Source: Dyadobacter sp. CY345
GTDB lineage: Bacteria > Bacteroidota > Bacteroidia > Cytophagales > Spirosomataceae
Direction: 5' to 3'
Assembly: GCF_021502725.1 (NCBI RefSeq)
Contig: NZ_JAKFFS010000001.1
Location: forward strand, 620,001 to 684,000
DNA length: 64,000 bases
Positions 9,483 to 17,607 of this stretch are shown one piece after another; position 1 is the stretch's first letter, and the number at the start of each line of letters is the position of its first letter. Both the position numbers and the translations under genes were made by a program. The notes under the pieces are model-generated. The model was not told the DNA's origin, made no database searches, and worked only from the letters and a program-made list of their open reading frames with translations.

Positions 9483-9527
9483 AACAATCCCGAAGTGTGA
9501 AATTATTAAAAGAGACCAGAATGACGT
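9483..9527 (-). repeat. Truncated inverted REP-like copy
   Basis: AACAATCCCGAAGTGTGAAA and the following ATTATTAAAAGAGACCAG match the inverted unit but stop after about 45 bp, where the thiM fossil begins. One palindrome arm is damaged (GAAGTG instead of GAAGGG). Confidence 0.65.
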
Positions 9528-9540
9528 TTAAAAAATCGCA

Positions 9541-9627
9541 GCTCCCGAGTTTGTTTTAGGTGCGTTTTTTGATGCGCAAGCTGCGATCACGATAGAAGAA
9601 GTAGTGGATTTGGCGGTTGTTAAGTGA
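9541..9627 (+). pseudogene. Fossil 3' end of a second thiM
   Basis: Twenty-eight codons read APEFVLGAFFDAQAAITIEE then VVDLAVVK-stop. They align without gaps to the last 28 residues of ThiM (RPGSFQIAFLDALAAVSAEE then IARLAVVK-stop), with about half of the positions identical. The final codons and the bases after the stop (TTTGGCGGTTGTTAAGTGAT) are identical to the real gene at the DNA level. There is no upstream part of the gene, only repeats. It is most simply a remnant of a homologous thiM from a duplication or from a related strain. Confidence 0.75.
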
Positions 9628-9648
9628 TTATGAAATTTTTTCGTAAAA

Positions 9649-9780
9649 GCTCTGTCACCCCTTCGGGGTTTTTGGTTTCGGTTAAATATGCATTTGCTAT
9701 AATAATGTCAGCCCTTTGGGATTGTTATCAGCTCGAAAATTTTAGGAAGTCAGCTCGGGAAAACAAAAACGAGAATTTTA
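9649..9780 (+). repeat. Third direct REP-like unit
   Basis: This copy starts CTCTGTCACCCCTTCGGGG, continues with GCTATAATAATGTCAGCCC, and ends with the GCTCGAAAATTTTAGGAAGT tail. It is more diverged than the tandem pair and follows the thiM fossil exactly as the first unit follows the real thiM. Confidence 0.75.
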
Positions 9781-9815
9781 AAATATATCGCATAAGTGCG
9801 GCAAAGCAAATTTCC

Positions 9816-9893
9816 TAACAATCCCGAAGGGATGAAATTATTATAGAAACCAGGACGATGATTCTTGACCAAACCCCGAAGGGGTGACAGAAC
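9816..9893 (-). repeat. Second inverted REP-like core
   Basis: AACAATCCCGAAGGGATGAA and CCCCGAAGGGGTGACAGAAC are present, about 45 bp apart, as in the 9371 copy. It ends about 50 bases before thiE. Confidence 0.78.
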
Positions 9894-9944
9894 TTTATAA
9901 ATATCAATCGAATAACGACCAACAATTATTCAAAAAAAGAAAAA

Positions 9945-10556
9945 ATGCAACTATACCTTGTAACGGATGAATCTGCTTGTTTGGGAAGAGATATTTTCTG
10001 GGTTGTTGAAGAAGCTGTGAAAGGCGGCGTCACCATTGTCCAGCTCCGTGAAAAATCTTTGGGAACAAGAGCGTTTATCGACAGAGCCAGGCGAATGAAA
10101 GAATTACTAGCCCCTTATAATGTGCCTTTGATCATTAATGATCGTATTGATGTCGCGCTTGCCTCAGATGCGGATGGCGTTCATGTTGGGCAAAGTGATA
10201 TGCCTTATGCCACACTTAAAAACCTTATACCGCAAGGAAAAATCATCGGACTTTCTGCGGAAAAAAGGGAGGATGTTTTCGAAGCGGAAACGATGGAACT
10301 TACCTATCTCGCAGTAAGTCCATTGTTTGCAACAGATTCAAAATCAGATCATTCTGAGCCCTGGGGTATGGATGGTTTGAAATGGGTTAAAGCAAATAGT
10401 AAACATCCGCTTGTCGTAATTGGCGGATTGAATCCAACAAATACGACCGAAGTTATAAAATACGGAGCCGAAGGTATTGCAGTGATTTCAGCCATTTGCA
10501 GTGCTGAATCACCTTTCGAAGCGGCAAAATACTTAAAGTCTTTAATTATCAGGTAA
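9945..10556 (+). CDS. thiE: Thiamine phosphate synthase
   Basis: This 203-residue TIM-barrel enzyme joins HMP pyrophosphate with thiazole phosphate to give thiamine phosphate. The signature VTIVQLREKSLGTRAF (about 29-44) binds pyrophosphate/Mg. IINDRIDVALASDADGVHVGQSD-like barrel strands follow, then SPLFATDSKSDH and a C-terminal phosphate-binding VVIGGLNPTN...AVISAI. The stop is immediately followed by the ATG of thiD. The leader is only A-rich (AAAAAAAGAAAAAATG), with no Shine-Dalgarno, as is usual in Bacteroidota. It is at the short end of normal family length but complete. Confidence 0.95.
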   Translation: MQLYLVTDESACLGRDIFWVVEEAVKGGVTIVQLREKSLGTRAFIDRARRMKELLAPYNVPLIINDRIDVALASDADGVHVGQSDMPYATLKNLIPQGKIIGLSAEKREDVFEAETMELTYLAVSPLFATDSKSDHSEPWGMDGLKWVKANSKHPLVVIGGLNPTNTTEVIKYGAEGIAVISAICSAESPFEAAKYLKSLIIR

Positions 10557-11381
10557 ATGAAAAGATATCCAACCGTGTTAACCATCGCCGGATCCGACAG
10601 TGGTGGAGGTGCAGGAATTCAGGCAGATTTGAAAACGATTGCTGCTTTGGGCGCTTATGGTACCTCGGCGATCACCGCGCTTACGGCGCAAAATACATTG
10701 GGCGTGCGTGGGATTCATGCTGTTCCTTCTGCTTTCTTGAAAAGCCAGTTGGAAGCAGTTTTTGAAGATATAAAAGTCGACGCAGTGAAAATTGGTATGA
10801 TCAATACCATCGAAGCAGCCCGGATAATCGCAGAAGTACTTGATCGTTTTCAACCAGAATTTGTCGTTTTTGATCCTGTAATGGTTTCCACAAGTGGAGC
10901 AAAATTGATTCAGGATGAAACGATAGAGGTGCTTTGGGAGGAATTATTTCCACGCGCTACGATCGTTACGCCAAATCTGGATGAAGCGCAGATTCTTGTA
11001 GGTCATAAAATCACAAACGTGGATAAAATGATTGAGGCATCTAAGGAAATGGTCAACCGCGGTTGCCAGGGCGTTCTTTTAAAAGGCGGACATTTGATTG
11101 CTCCCAAACTTTTTGATGTATTCCTGCAAAAAAAAGGTGATCCCCGGATTTTTGAAAGTGAATATATTGAAAGTAAAAACGTCCATGGAACAGGTTGTAC
11201 ACTTTCTTCTGCGATCGCTACGTACGCTGCGCTTGGCAATACTTTGTCTGATTCTATTCTGTTGGCAAAGCAATATGTCGCTGGTGCGATTGAAGCTGGG
11301 AAAAATATAACGACAGGTTCCGGTTCCGGACCATTAAATCATTCATTTTCGGCACAGGTTATGCACGTCATTTCTATGTGA
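10557..11381 (+). CDS. thiD: Hydroxymethylpyrimidine (phosphate) kinase
   Basis: This 274-residue ribokinase-fold enzyme phosphorylates HMP and HMP-phosphate to feed ThiE. Motifs visible are TIAGSDSGGGAGIQADLKT near the N-terminus, VKIGM, the FDPVMVSTSG segment, TPNLDEA, and the anion-hole motif NVHGTGCTLSSAIA, which contains the catalytic Cys-region GTGC. It starts at the base after the thiE stop, so translation is probably coupled. Nothing is unusual in length or active-site residues. Confidence 0.95.
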   Translation: MKRYPTVLTIAGSDSGGGAGIQADLKTIAALGAYGTSAITALTAQNTLGVRGIHAVPSAFLKSQLEAVFEDIKVDAVKIGMINTIEAARIIAEVLDRFQPEFVVFDPVMVSTSGAKLIQDETIEVLWEELFPRATIVTPNLDEAQILVGHKITNVDKMIEASKEMVNRGCQGVLLKGGHLIAPKLFDVFLQKKGDPRIFESEYIESKNVHGTGCTLSSAIATYAALGNTLSDSILLAKQYVAGAIEAGKNITTGSGSGPLNHSFSAQVMHVISM

Positions 11382-11405
11382 TCGAATACCTTTTCTACTT
11401 AATTT

Positions 11406-12056
11406 ATGAAATTCACAGACCATCTTTGGAACGCGGCATTGCCGGTTTTTGATAAAATAATAACACATCCTTTCAATCAGGAAATGATGTCGGGGACATT
11501 GCCAGAAGAAAAATTCAAGTTTTATATTTATCAGGATTCACTATATCTGGCCGACTTTGCGAAGGCATTGGCAACTGCGGGAACAAAGGCAAATACCAGT
11601 GAGCAATTACTTAAATTTCTGTTATTTGCCCAAAATGCGATCATTGTTGAGCGCGTGCTCCACGAAAGTTACTTTCAGGAATATGCTATCAATATTGATG
11701 GCGGAAAAGCGCCGGGATGTTTTGCCTATACGAATTATTTATTGGCTGTCAGTGCTTATGAATCATTCGAAGTGGCGGTGGCTGCATTGCTACCTTGTTT
11801 CTGGATTTATAAAAAGGTGGGTGACCATATTTTTGCAAATCAATCGACGCCAAATCCATATCAAAACTGGATTGATGCCTACGCTGGTGAAGAATTTGCA
11901 GTATCTGTGAATAACGCGCTGGATATTTGTAATATGCTGGCCGAGCAGGCTTCTGAAACAACCAGGCAAAAAATGACCGAAGCATATATCACAGCTTCCC
12001 GCCTGGAATTTGTATTTTGGGATAGTGCATACCGGCTTGAATCGTGGGACGTGTAA
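11406..12056 (+). CDS. tenA: TenA-family aminopyrimidine aminohydrolase / thiaminase II
   Basis: This 216-residue all-helical enzyme of thiamine salvage hydrolyses aminopyrimidine breakdown products of thiamine to HMP. Key family residues are present: Asp44 in YIYQDSLYLADF, the catalytic Cys131 in LLPCFWIY, and Glu201 with Trp205 in LEFVFWDSAY. It lies 24 bases after thiD and completes the riboswitch-controlled salvage operon. HMP from TenA would be used by ThiD and ThiE, and thiazole from ThiM. No thiC, thiG or thiH is in the window. Confidence 0.93.
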   Translation: MKFTDHLWNAALPVFDKIITHPFNQEMMSGTLPEEKFKFYIYQDSLYLADFAKALATAGTKANTSEQLLKFLLFAQNAIIVERVLHESYFQEYAINIDGGKAPGCFAYTNYLLAVSAYESFEVAVAALLPCFWIYKKVGDHIFANQSTPNPYQNWIDAYAGEEFAVSVNNALDICNMLAEQASETTRQKMTEAYITASRLEFVFWDSAYRLESWDV

Positions 12057-12182
12057 ATCAATTAACATCTGGTAAAATCTTCCACGTGGAGAATTCTTCA
12101 ATAGAATCAATATCACTTTTGGAACGGTTATTTTAATTAGGTCAATGAAAAACTATTCATAACAGACTAAATTGAAATAATC

Positions 12183-12683
12183 ATGGAAAAGGATCTTGGC
12201 AATAATGAAGCTATAAAAAAACTAAAATCACTGGTTGAAGATATTCGTTTTTGTATGTACACAACTTATGAAAATGGGAAAATCGAGTCCCGACCAATGA
12301 CAACGCTGGACGTGGATAGTGAAGGTAATGCCTGGTTTTTTACGAGCCGCCAAACTGAGATTGGAAGAGAGACGGACAATGGGGAGTCGGTTACGCTAAT
12401 TTATTCTCATCCCGGCGATAATACTTATCTAAGTGTTTCAGGAACAGCGTCAATCGTTCACGATGAAGCAAAAAAGGAAGAATTGTGGAGCCCGCTTTCC
12501 AAGGCGTGGTTTCCCGAAGGCAAAAATGATCCGAACCTGGTTGTATTGAAGGTTACAACAGATGAGGCGGCATATTGGGACAGCCCATCATCAAAAATGG
12601 TTGTTTTCTTTTCAATGGTAAAAGCAGCTGTTACCGGACATCAAACCGATCCGGGAGATCATGGAAAATTGAATCTTGCATAA
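12183..12683 (+). CDS. Pyridoxamine-5'-phosphate-oxidase-like (general stress protein 26) flavoprotein
   Basis: This 166-residue protein has the split-barrel flavin-binding fold of the general stress protein 26 / Pyridox_ox_2 group. Recognisable parts are the N-terminal helix, CMYTTYENGKIESRPM with the conserved R-P-M, the strand NAWFFTSRQTEIGRE, VTLIYSHPGDNTYLSVSGTA, and the helix LWSPLSKAWFPEGKNDPN, typical of the group. It probably binds FMN or a related cofactor and may act in stress protection; the reaction is unknown. It is followed by a strong hairpin terminator. Confidence 0.85.
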   Translation: MEKDLGNNEAIKKLKSLVEDIRFCMYTTYENGKIESRPMTTLDVDSEGNAWFFTSRQTEIGRETDNGESVTLIYSHPGDNTYLSVSGTASIVHDEAKKEELWSPLSKAWFPEGKNDPNLVVLKVTTDEAAYWDSPSSKMVVFFSMVKAAVTGHQTDPGDHGKLNLA

Positions 12684-12714
12684 GTCTATGACTGGAAGTA
12701 AGTTGTGAAACATT

Positions 12715-12757
12715 AAACCGCCATCACTATTCTGTTTGAGAATATTGATGGCGGTTT
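12715..12757 (+). terminator. Hairpin terminator after the PNPOx-like gene
   Basis: AAACCGCCATCA and TGATGGCGGTTT form a 12-bp stem around a 19-base loop, followed by TACTTTTAACAA. It lies 32 bases after the stop. Confidence 0.75.
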
Positions 12758-12787
12758 ACTTTTAACAACTTTTAGGCTCAACATAAA

Positions 12788-12824
12788 AAAACCGCTGATC
12801 GTAAATTCTACGATCAGCGGTTTT
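12788..12824 (-). terminator. Rho-independent terminator of the ferritin-like gene
   Basis: AAAACCGCTGATCGTA and its exact complement form a 16-bp stem with a 5-base loop (AATTC). On the minus strand the stem is followed by a run of T's, a classic intrinsic terminator. Confidence 0.88.
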
Positions 12825-12844
12825 CTTATGGCCAGGATTCAGAA

Positions 12845-13384
12845 TTATTCCTGGCTAGCTTCTTCGTTGACATAAGCCTCAGCTAAATCTGTCAATTTAT
12901 GATCTGTGGCTCCCTCTTCGTCCAGTGTGGTTTGAAGGATTTTAGCAACTTCTTCATGACCAAGTGTTCTTGCGATGTTACGAAGTGTACCGTATGATGC
13001 AATCTCATAATGCTCTACCTTCTGAGCAGCCATGATCAAACCACAGTCGCGAACCATCGTTCCCTTGTCTGTACTTTCTATAATTTCTTCTCCTTCTTCA
13101 AGCAAACCTTCCATTGCAGCACATTTTTTCGCCTGCGCTTTCTCGCCAATCAGACCAAAAATTTCTTCCAGACGTGCTGCATGTTCTGCGGTTTCAGTAG
13201 TATGCATTTCAAACGCAGCTTTCAATTCATCCGAAGTTGCCGCTTTTGCCATTTTAGGTAAAGCCTTTGCCAGATGTTTTTCAGCCCAATAAATATCTTT
13301 CAATCCGTCAACAAAAAGTTCTGTCAGTTTTTCCTGATCAGCTTCATTAATTTTTTTTGTGGATTTGCTTTTTGCAGTTTTCAT
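12845..13384 (-). CDS. YciF/DUF892 ferritin-like protein
   Basis: This 179-residue protein has an N-terminal Lys/Ser-rich tail (MKTAKSKSTKKINEAD), then a four-helix ferritin-like bundle. The segments LFVDGLKDIYWAEKHLAKALPKMAK, FEMHTTETAEHAARLEEIF, AAQKVEHYEIASYGTLRNIAR and LDEEGATDHKLTDLA carry the E...ExxH pairs expected to bind a di-iron site. DUF892 proteins are stress-induced, and the fold suggests metal binding or peroxide protection. The basic tail hints at DNA or polyphosphate contact, but that is speculation. It is monocistronic with its own terminator. Confidence 0.88.
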   Translation of the reverse strand: MKTAKSKSTKKINEADQEKLTELFVDGLKDIYWAEKHLAKALPKMAKAATSDELKAAFEMHTTETAEHAARLEEIFGLIGEKAQAKKCAAMEGLLEEGEEIIESTDKGTMVRDCGLIMAAQKVEHYEIASYGTLRNIARTLGHEEVAKILQTTLDEEGATDHKLTDLAEAYVNEEASQE

Positions 13385-13696
13385 AATTGTAATGATTTAA
13401 TTACTAGTTAATTGTAAGTAGTTGAAGTGTCCAATAATACTGGTAATGTATAAATATCTGTACCAGTAGCAGGATAATTAGGAGAGCTGAATTAGGCTAC
13501 TTTAATGAAGAGATATATCCCCAATTTTTCAAATATTTTACAGAAAGCGCAACAATGTGCTCATTATCTGACGGCGATTCGGAGGTCAGATATAGTTGGG
13601 CATTATAGAATATAAAACAAAGAAAGGCCACAGAATATCAATTCTCTGTGGCCTTTCAAGCTCAATCATTCTATCATTCACTCATTCAAAATTCCA
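13385..13696. other. Intergenic interval, no gene seen
   Basis: About 310 AT-rich bases separate the ferritin-like gene from the GH127 gene. Apart from the terminator hairpin at 13623-13656, I see no open frame, RNA gene or repeat. Confidence 0.6.
13623..13656 (-). terminator. Terminator of the GH127 gene
   Basis: AAAGGCCACAGA and TCTGTGGCCTTT form a 12-bp stem with a 10-base loop about 40 bases beyond the GH127 stop. On the minus strand it is followed by CTTTGTTTTA. Confidence 0.8.
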
Positions 13697-15646
13697 TCAT
13701 TTGTTTTCAAACCAGATGGTCATTTCATTGGCGCCACGGTTTGCCCAGGCGTAGTAAGGAATGAGTGTGGCAGATTTATTTCCAATGGATTTTAAAACGG
13801 TTAAACCGCCTAAAAAATCTTTCTGGTATTCTGCGTTAAAATTCTGATCATTGCTGATTGCTATGGAAAGTGCTTTTCCGTCGTTGTCTTTCCCCTCCGC
13901 ACAATATAGAACCGGACCGCGTTCAATTGCTATTTTACCATTGTTGTTCTTAATTTTTTCATTCGCAAGCACTTTCCTGACTGGCATATCCAATGCAACT
14001 GTGACTACATCTCCCGATTTCCACGTACGAGATAATTTTAAATATCCGTTTTCAACAGTAACAGGTGTATTTTTTCCATTGATGGTAACCTGAACCGCCT
14101 TGGTTTCCTTATTTTGATAAGTGTACAAATCGCCGGGAATCGCCTGTGCATTTGCCCAGCCAGGAATCCTGATCGATAACGGAAATGCGGAAGTTTGGGA
14201 GGGAGTGACAGTGATTTTCACATTTCCATCCCAGGGATAATTTGTCTTCTGGTTGATTTTAACGGATGCATTGTCAAGTTTCAGCTCCGACTCGCTGTCC
14301 ATAAATAAATTGACGAACACCTCGTTTGCTTTTGTTGCATAGACATAACCAGGAAGTGAAGGCAAAAAGCGGGTAACATTTGTAGGGCAACATGCGCAGC
14401 CAAACCACTCATGGCGCGTTGCACCTGTTCCTCTCCCGAAGTCATTAATTCCATTGGAAGCCATGGGATTGACATAGAAAAACTGGTTTCCTGAAATAGA
14501 CATTCCACCTAAAAATCCGTTATAAAGAACGCGTTCAAAAACATCCATATATTTGGATTCTCCGGTATAAAGGAACATTTTGTGGTTCCAGATCAGGTTG
14601 GCAACGGCAGCACAAGTTTCTGCATAGGCGTTATCATTAGGCAAAACATACGCCGCGTCAAAAGCCTCGCCATCCTCTCTTGCACCTACGCCACCTGTAA
14701 CATATTGTTTTTTGGTAGTCGCGTCTTCCCAGATTTTATGAATTGCATTACTGTAAGAAGGATTGTCTTCAATCGTCAGCATATCCGTGATCGCAGCGTA
14801 TAAATATTGGGCACGCACGGCATGGCCAACTGCCTCACTTTGTTTTACAACAGGTTTTTGATCCTGAAAATAGGAGGGGCCGAGACGATGTTCATCCAAA
14901 AATAAAGGTCGCTTGTCTGAACGCCCACGCATGTCGACAAAGAAATGTGCGAGATCCAGATACTCTTTTTTATTTGTTGTCCGGTATAATTTAAGTAAGG
15001 CTATTTCAATTTCTTCATGCCCTGGCACGACGATCATTTGTCCTGGTTTTGGACCAATGGTGCGTACCAAATGATCTGCATTTTTAGTCGCAACATCCAA
15101 TAACGACTTTTTTCCTGTCGCCTGATAATGTGCAACGGCGGCTTCATAAAGATGCCCCACATTGTAGAGCTCATGGCTGCCGTTCTCGAAAGAGTATCGG
15201 GTTGGTCCGGCGATCCAGTCATAAGAACCGGTTGTATCTTTGTTAATTGTCCGGATCGTATACATATATCCATCCGGTTCCTGAGCAGCTGCAAAAAGTG
15301 TGATCAGACTATCCAGATATTTATCCAGCTTCGGATCGTAATGATTTTGCAAAGAATATGCAGCGCCTTCGACAACCTTAAAAACATCAGAATCATCAAA
15401 TCGTGTACCTTGGAAAACGCCTTTTTGTAATCCTCCGGCAACGGCGAAATTATCAATCCGGCCAGTTTCTTCGCATTGATGAAACACATGAGGCAGCATT
15501 ACATTACGTCCCGTTTCAAGTCTCTCATGCCAGAAACCCTGGCTTAGTTTAACATTTTTTAATGGTACGGATTGGATTGATTTATTTTGGGCAACACTAA
15601 TTTGCGTTATAAAAAGAAGAAAAATCAGCTGGCAATTCTTTATCAT
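13697..15646 (-). CDS. Secreted GH127 glycosidase (beta-L-arabinofuranosidase family, DUF1680)
   Basis: This 649-residue protein has a signal peptide (about 1-19, ending SVAQ), so it acts in the periplasm or at the surface. The fold is an (alpha/alpha)6 barrel followed by beta-sandwich domains. The unusual Zn-cysteine active site of GH127 is intact: Glu343-Thr-Cys345 in YAETCAAV and Cys419-Cys420 in FGCACCPTN, where one cysteine is the nucleophile and the others bind Zn in characterised members. It probably removes beta-L-arabinofuranose from plant glycans; other pentoses are possible. It is not in a SusC/D locus. A TTGATTATCAGT element lies upstream at 15771-15785. Confidence 0.9.
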   Translation of the reverse strand: MIKNCQLIFLLFITQISVAQNKSIQSVPLKNVKLSQGFWHERLETGRNVMLPHVFHQCEETGRIDNFAVAGGLQKGVFQGTRFDDSDVFKVVEGAAYSLQNHYDPKLDKYLDSLITLFAAAQEPDGYMYTIRTINKDTTGSYDWIAGPTRYSFENGSHELYNVGHLYEAAVAHYQATGKKSLLDVATKNADHLVRTIGPKPGQMIVVPGHEEIEIALLKLYRTTNKKEYLDLAHFFVDMRGRSDKRPLFLDEHRLGPSYFQDQKPVVKQSEAVGHAVRAQYLYAAITDMLTIEDNPSYSNAIHKIWEDATTKKQYVTGGVGAREDGEAFDAAYVLPNDNAYAETCAAVANLIWNHKMFLYTGESKYMDVFERVLYNGFLGGMSISGNQFFYVNPMASNGINDFGRGTGATRHEWFGCACCPTNVTRFLPSLPGYVYATKANEVFVNLFMDSESELKLDNASVKINQKTNYPWDGNVKITVTPSQTSAFPLSIRIPGWANAQAIPGDLYTYQNKETKAVQVTINGKNTPVTVENGYLKLSRTWKSGDVVTVALDMPVRKVLANEKIKNNNGKIAIERGPVLYCAEGKDNDGKALSIAISNDQNFNAEYQKDFLGGLTVLKSIGNKSATLIPYYAWANRGANEMTIWFENK

Positions 15647-15703
15647 TATTTATGGATTGAAATGAGAAGTTGTTTCTAATAACGATAACAGGGCGTAAAA
15701 AAT

Positions 15704-15785
15704 ATGCCAGAGGGGGCTTTCGGCTTTCGGCGGTCGGCTTTCAGATCCGGATAGTTAACCTTTGTTATCCCTTACTGATAATCAA
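15704..15785 (-). promoter_or_regulatory. Partial sigma-54-like promoter upstream of GH127
   Basis: On the minus strand TTGATTATCAGTAAG (15785-15771) matches the element shared by the permease-cluster promoters, and TGGCATATTTTTTACG (from 15709) resembles a -24/-12 box. The two are 76 bp apart instead of 24-35, with a GGCTTTCGGC-rich repeat (15714-15747) between them. No paired TGT-N10-ACA dyads were found, so this is weak. Confidence 0.3.
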
Positions 15786-15820
15786 ACTTGCTCTGGCAGA
15801 TTGACGACTTTTCTTAATGT

Positions 15821-17185
15821 TTACAATCCATATTTTTCCATACGTCTATACAAGGCCGCGCGGCTCAATCCTAATTCCCTTGCTGCATCGGTAATATTTC
15901 CATTGAAACGTTTCAGCGCCTGAACGATCATATTTTTTTCCATATCTTCCAGATCAAAACCTGTGGCAGTCGTTGGCTGTCCTCCCGAACTTTTCAGGAA
16001 AAGATCATCGGGTTGTAAGGTTTTTTCCTGGGATAAAATCACAGCTCTCTCAATCGCATGCTGCAACTCGCGAATATTCCCTGGCCAGTTATATTGCTGC
16101 ATTTTTTTAATTAATGCGCTGCTGATATCAGTAACCGGGCGGTTGTATTTTTTTCGAAATTGTTTAAGATAAAATTCAGCAAGCGGCGCGATATCTTCCG
16201 GACGATCTCGAAGCGGAGGCAGATCAAGCTCAATGGTATTGATCCGGTAAAATAAATCCTGACGAAAGCTTTTGTCGCCCACCATACTTTCAATATTCAT
16301 ATTGGTAGCACAGATAAGCCGCACATCCAGCGGAATTGACTTGTTGGAACCTACACGCGTTACTTTTCTTTCCTGCAAAACCGTTAGTAATTTAGCTTGA
16401 AGCGAAAGTGTCAGGTTCCCGATTTCATCCAAAAATATGGTTCCTCCTTTGGCCTCTTCGAAACGGCCGGCGCGATCTTCTTTTGCGTCGGTAAAAGCAC
16501 CTTTTACATGTCCGAATAGCTCGCTTTCAAAAAGTGAATCACTTAACGCACCCAAATCCACAACGACAAACGGTTTTTCTGAGCGAAGAGAATGTTGATG
16601 TAAATGACGCGCCAATTGCGTTTTTCCGGTACCATTTTCGCCTAAAATCAAAACATTAGCATCCGTTGCAGCAACACGTTCAGAAGTTTTTAAAACATGC
16701 TGCATCGCTTCACTTTGACCAATAATGGCATCAGATGACGATTTTTCTTTTTTGCTATCCGTTTTTTCTTCTGTTGCGGAAGCTAATTTTTCGCCCTTTT
16801 TCTCTTTCAAAACATCCTCGATCGTCGCAACGAGTTTGTCATTTTCCCATGGTTTTAAAACAAAATCAGTAGCTCCTGATTTAATCGCGCGAATGGCCAT
16901 TTCAATATCGCCATAAGCGGTGATCATGATCACTTTTATAGTTGGATTAATATCCAGAATTCTGTCCAACCAATGAAAACCTTCACGGCCACTATTCACA
17001 TCACGCGTGAAATTCATGTCCAGAAGAATCAGATCATAGGTATTATTAGTTACCAAAAAAGGAAGTTTTTGCGGATTTTTCTCAATGTCAACCAGTTTTG
17101 CGTGGCGTTTTAAAAGAAGTTTTGCTGCACTTAGAACGTCAACATCGTCGTCAATGATCAGTATTTTGGCTTCGGAGAGGAGCAT
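15821..17185 (-). CDS. NtrC-family sigma-54-dependent response regulator (enhancer-binding protein)
   Basis: This 454-residue regulator has three domains. The receiver (about 6-122) has acidic residues 12-14, phosphoacceptor Asp56 and Lys111. The AAA+ domain (about 153-385) has Walker A GENGTGKT (182-189), the sigma-54-contact loop GAFTDA (229-234), Walker B FLDEIGN (251-257) and an arginine-finger region. The Fis-type helix-turn-helix (about 413-452) contains [20 protein letters not shown]. All motifs for activating sigma-54 RNA polymerase are intact. It is divergent from the HlyD adaptor gene, and the shared interval holds two dyads spaced 20 bp that are likely its binding sites. No kinase gene is adjacent. 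Confidence 0.95.
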   Translation of the reverse strand: MLLSEAKILIIDDDVDVLSAAKLLLKRHAKLVDIEKNPQKLPFLVTNNTYDLILLDMNFTRDVNSGREGFHWLDRILDINPTIKVIMITAYGDIEMAIRAIKSGATDFVLKPWENDKLVATIEDVLKEKKGEKLASATEEKTDSKKEKSSSDAIIGQSEAMQHVLKTSERVAATDANVLILGENGTGKTQLARHLHQHSLRSEKPFVVVDLGALSDSLFESELFGHVKGAFTDAKEDRAGRFEEAKGGTIFLDEIGNLTLSLQAKLLTVLQERKVTRVGSNKSIPLDVRLICATNMNIESMVGDKSFRQDLFYRINTIELDLPPLRDRPEDIAPLAEFYLKQFRKKYNRPVTDISSALIKKMQQYNWPGNIRELQHAIERAVILSQEKTLQPDDLFLKSSGGQPTTATGFDLEDMEKNMIVQALKRFNGNITDAARELGLSRAALYRRMEKYGL

Positions 17186-17349
17186 ATGAGTAGACTTGGC
17201 TAAATAAATTATGGCTAATGTTTTTGCAGCTGAACCGCAACGATAATTAAATCATTAAGCAATATTGCCTATTTTTTGTGTAAATTTTAAGTTTGGAATG
17301 CAGGAATTATAATCTTTCAGGTCGATAAACGAGAAGGATATGCAATGAG

Positions 17350-17379
17350 CGGTCGGCTTTCGGCAATCGGCTGTCAGAT
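17350..17379. repeat. GGCTTTCGGC-type degenerate repeat
   Basis: GGTCGGCTTTCGGCAATCGG followed by CTGTCAGAT matches 15714-15747 (CGGCTTTCGGCGGTCGGCTT then TCAGATC). The two copies flank the response-regulator gene. The function is unknown. Confidence 0.55.
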
Positions 17380-17440
17380 TATGGATTTCAGAATTGACCC
17401 AAATTGGCTCATTATCCTCATTAATACCTGTTTTTCTGCT

Positions 17441-17557
17441 TGTCCGAAGCCGAACAAAAGTGTCCGATAACGAACAGGTACGCATATATAAGAAGATTTA
17501 TTTTTATTGATTATCAGTGAGTTGTGATGTTTTGAAGCTCCTGGCATAAGGATTGGA
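17441..17557 (+). promoter_or_regulatory. Tandem enhancer dyads and sigma-54-like promoter of the hlyD-type gene
   Basis: TGTCCG-AAGC-CGAACA (17441-17456) and TGTCCG-ATAA-CGAACA (17461-17476) have identical half-sites and lie exactly 20 bp apart, a TGT-N10-ACA arrangement typical of sigma-54 activators. TTGATTATCAGTGAG follows at 17507, and TGGCATAAGGATTGGA at 17542-17557 matches the -24/-12 consensus at all but two key positions. The adaptor ATG is 50 bases further on. A terminator cannot explain these dyads, because no gene ends here. Confidence 0.7.
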
Positions 17558-17607
17558 TATAAAAGGGAAACGAGATATTCAAAGATAAAAAATAGCCTGA
17601 CAATATA

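Noticed and set aside
9036..9893. Regular repeats in the thi operon considered as CRISPR or as insertion-sequence ends
   Set aside because: Units occur in both orientations, intervals are themselves repeated, and no transposase or target-site duplication was found.
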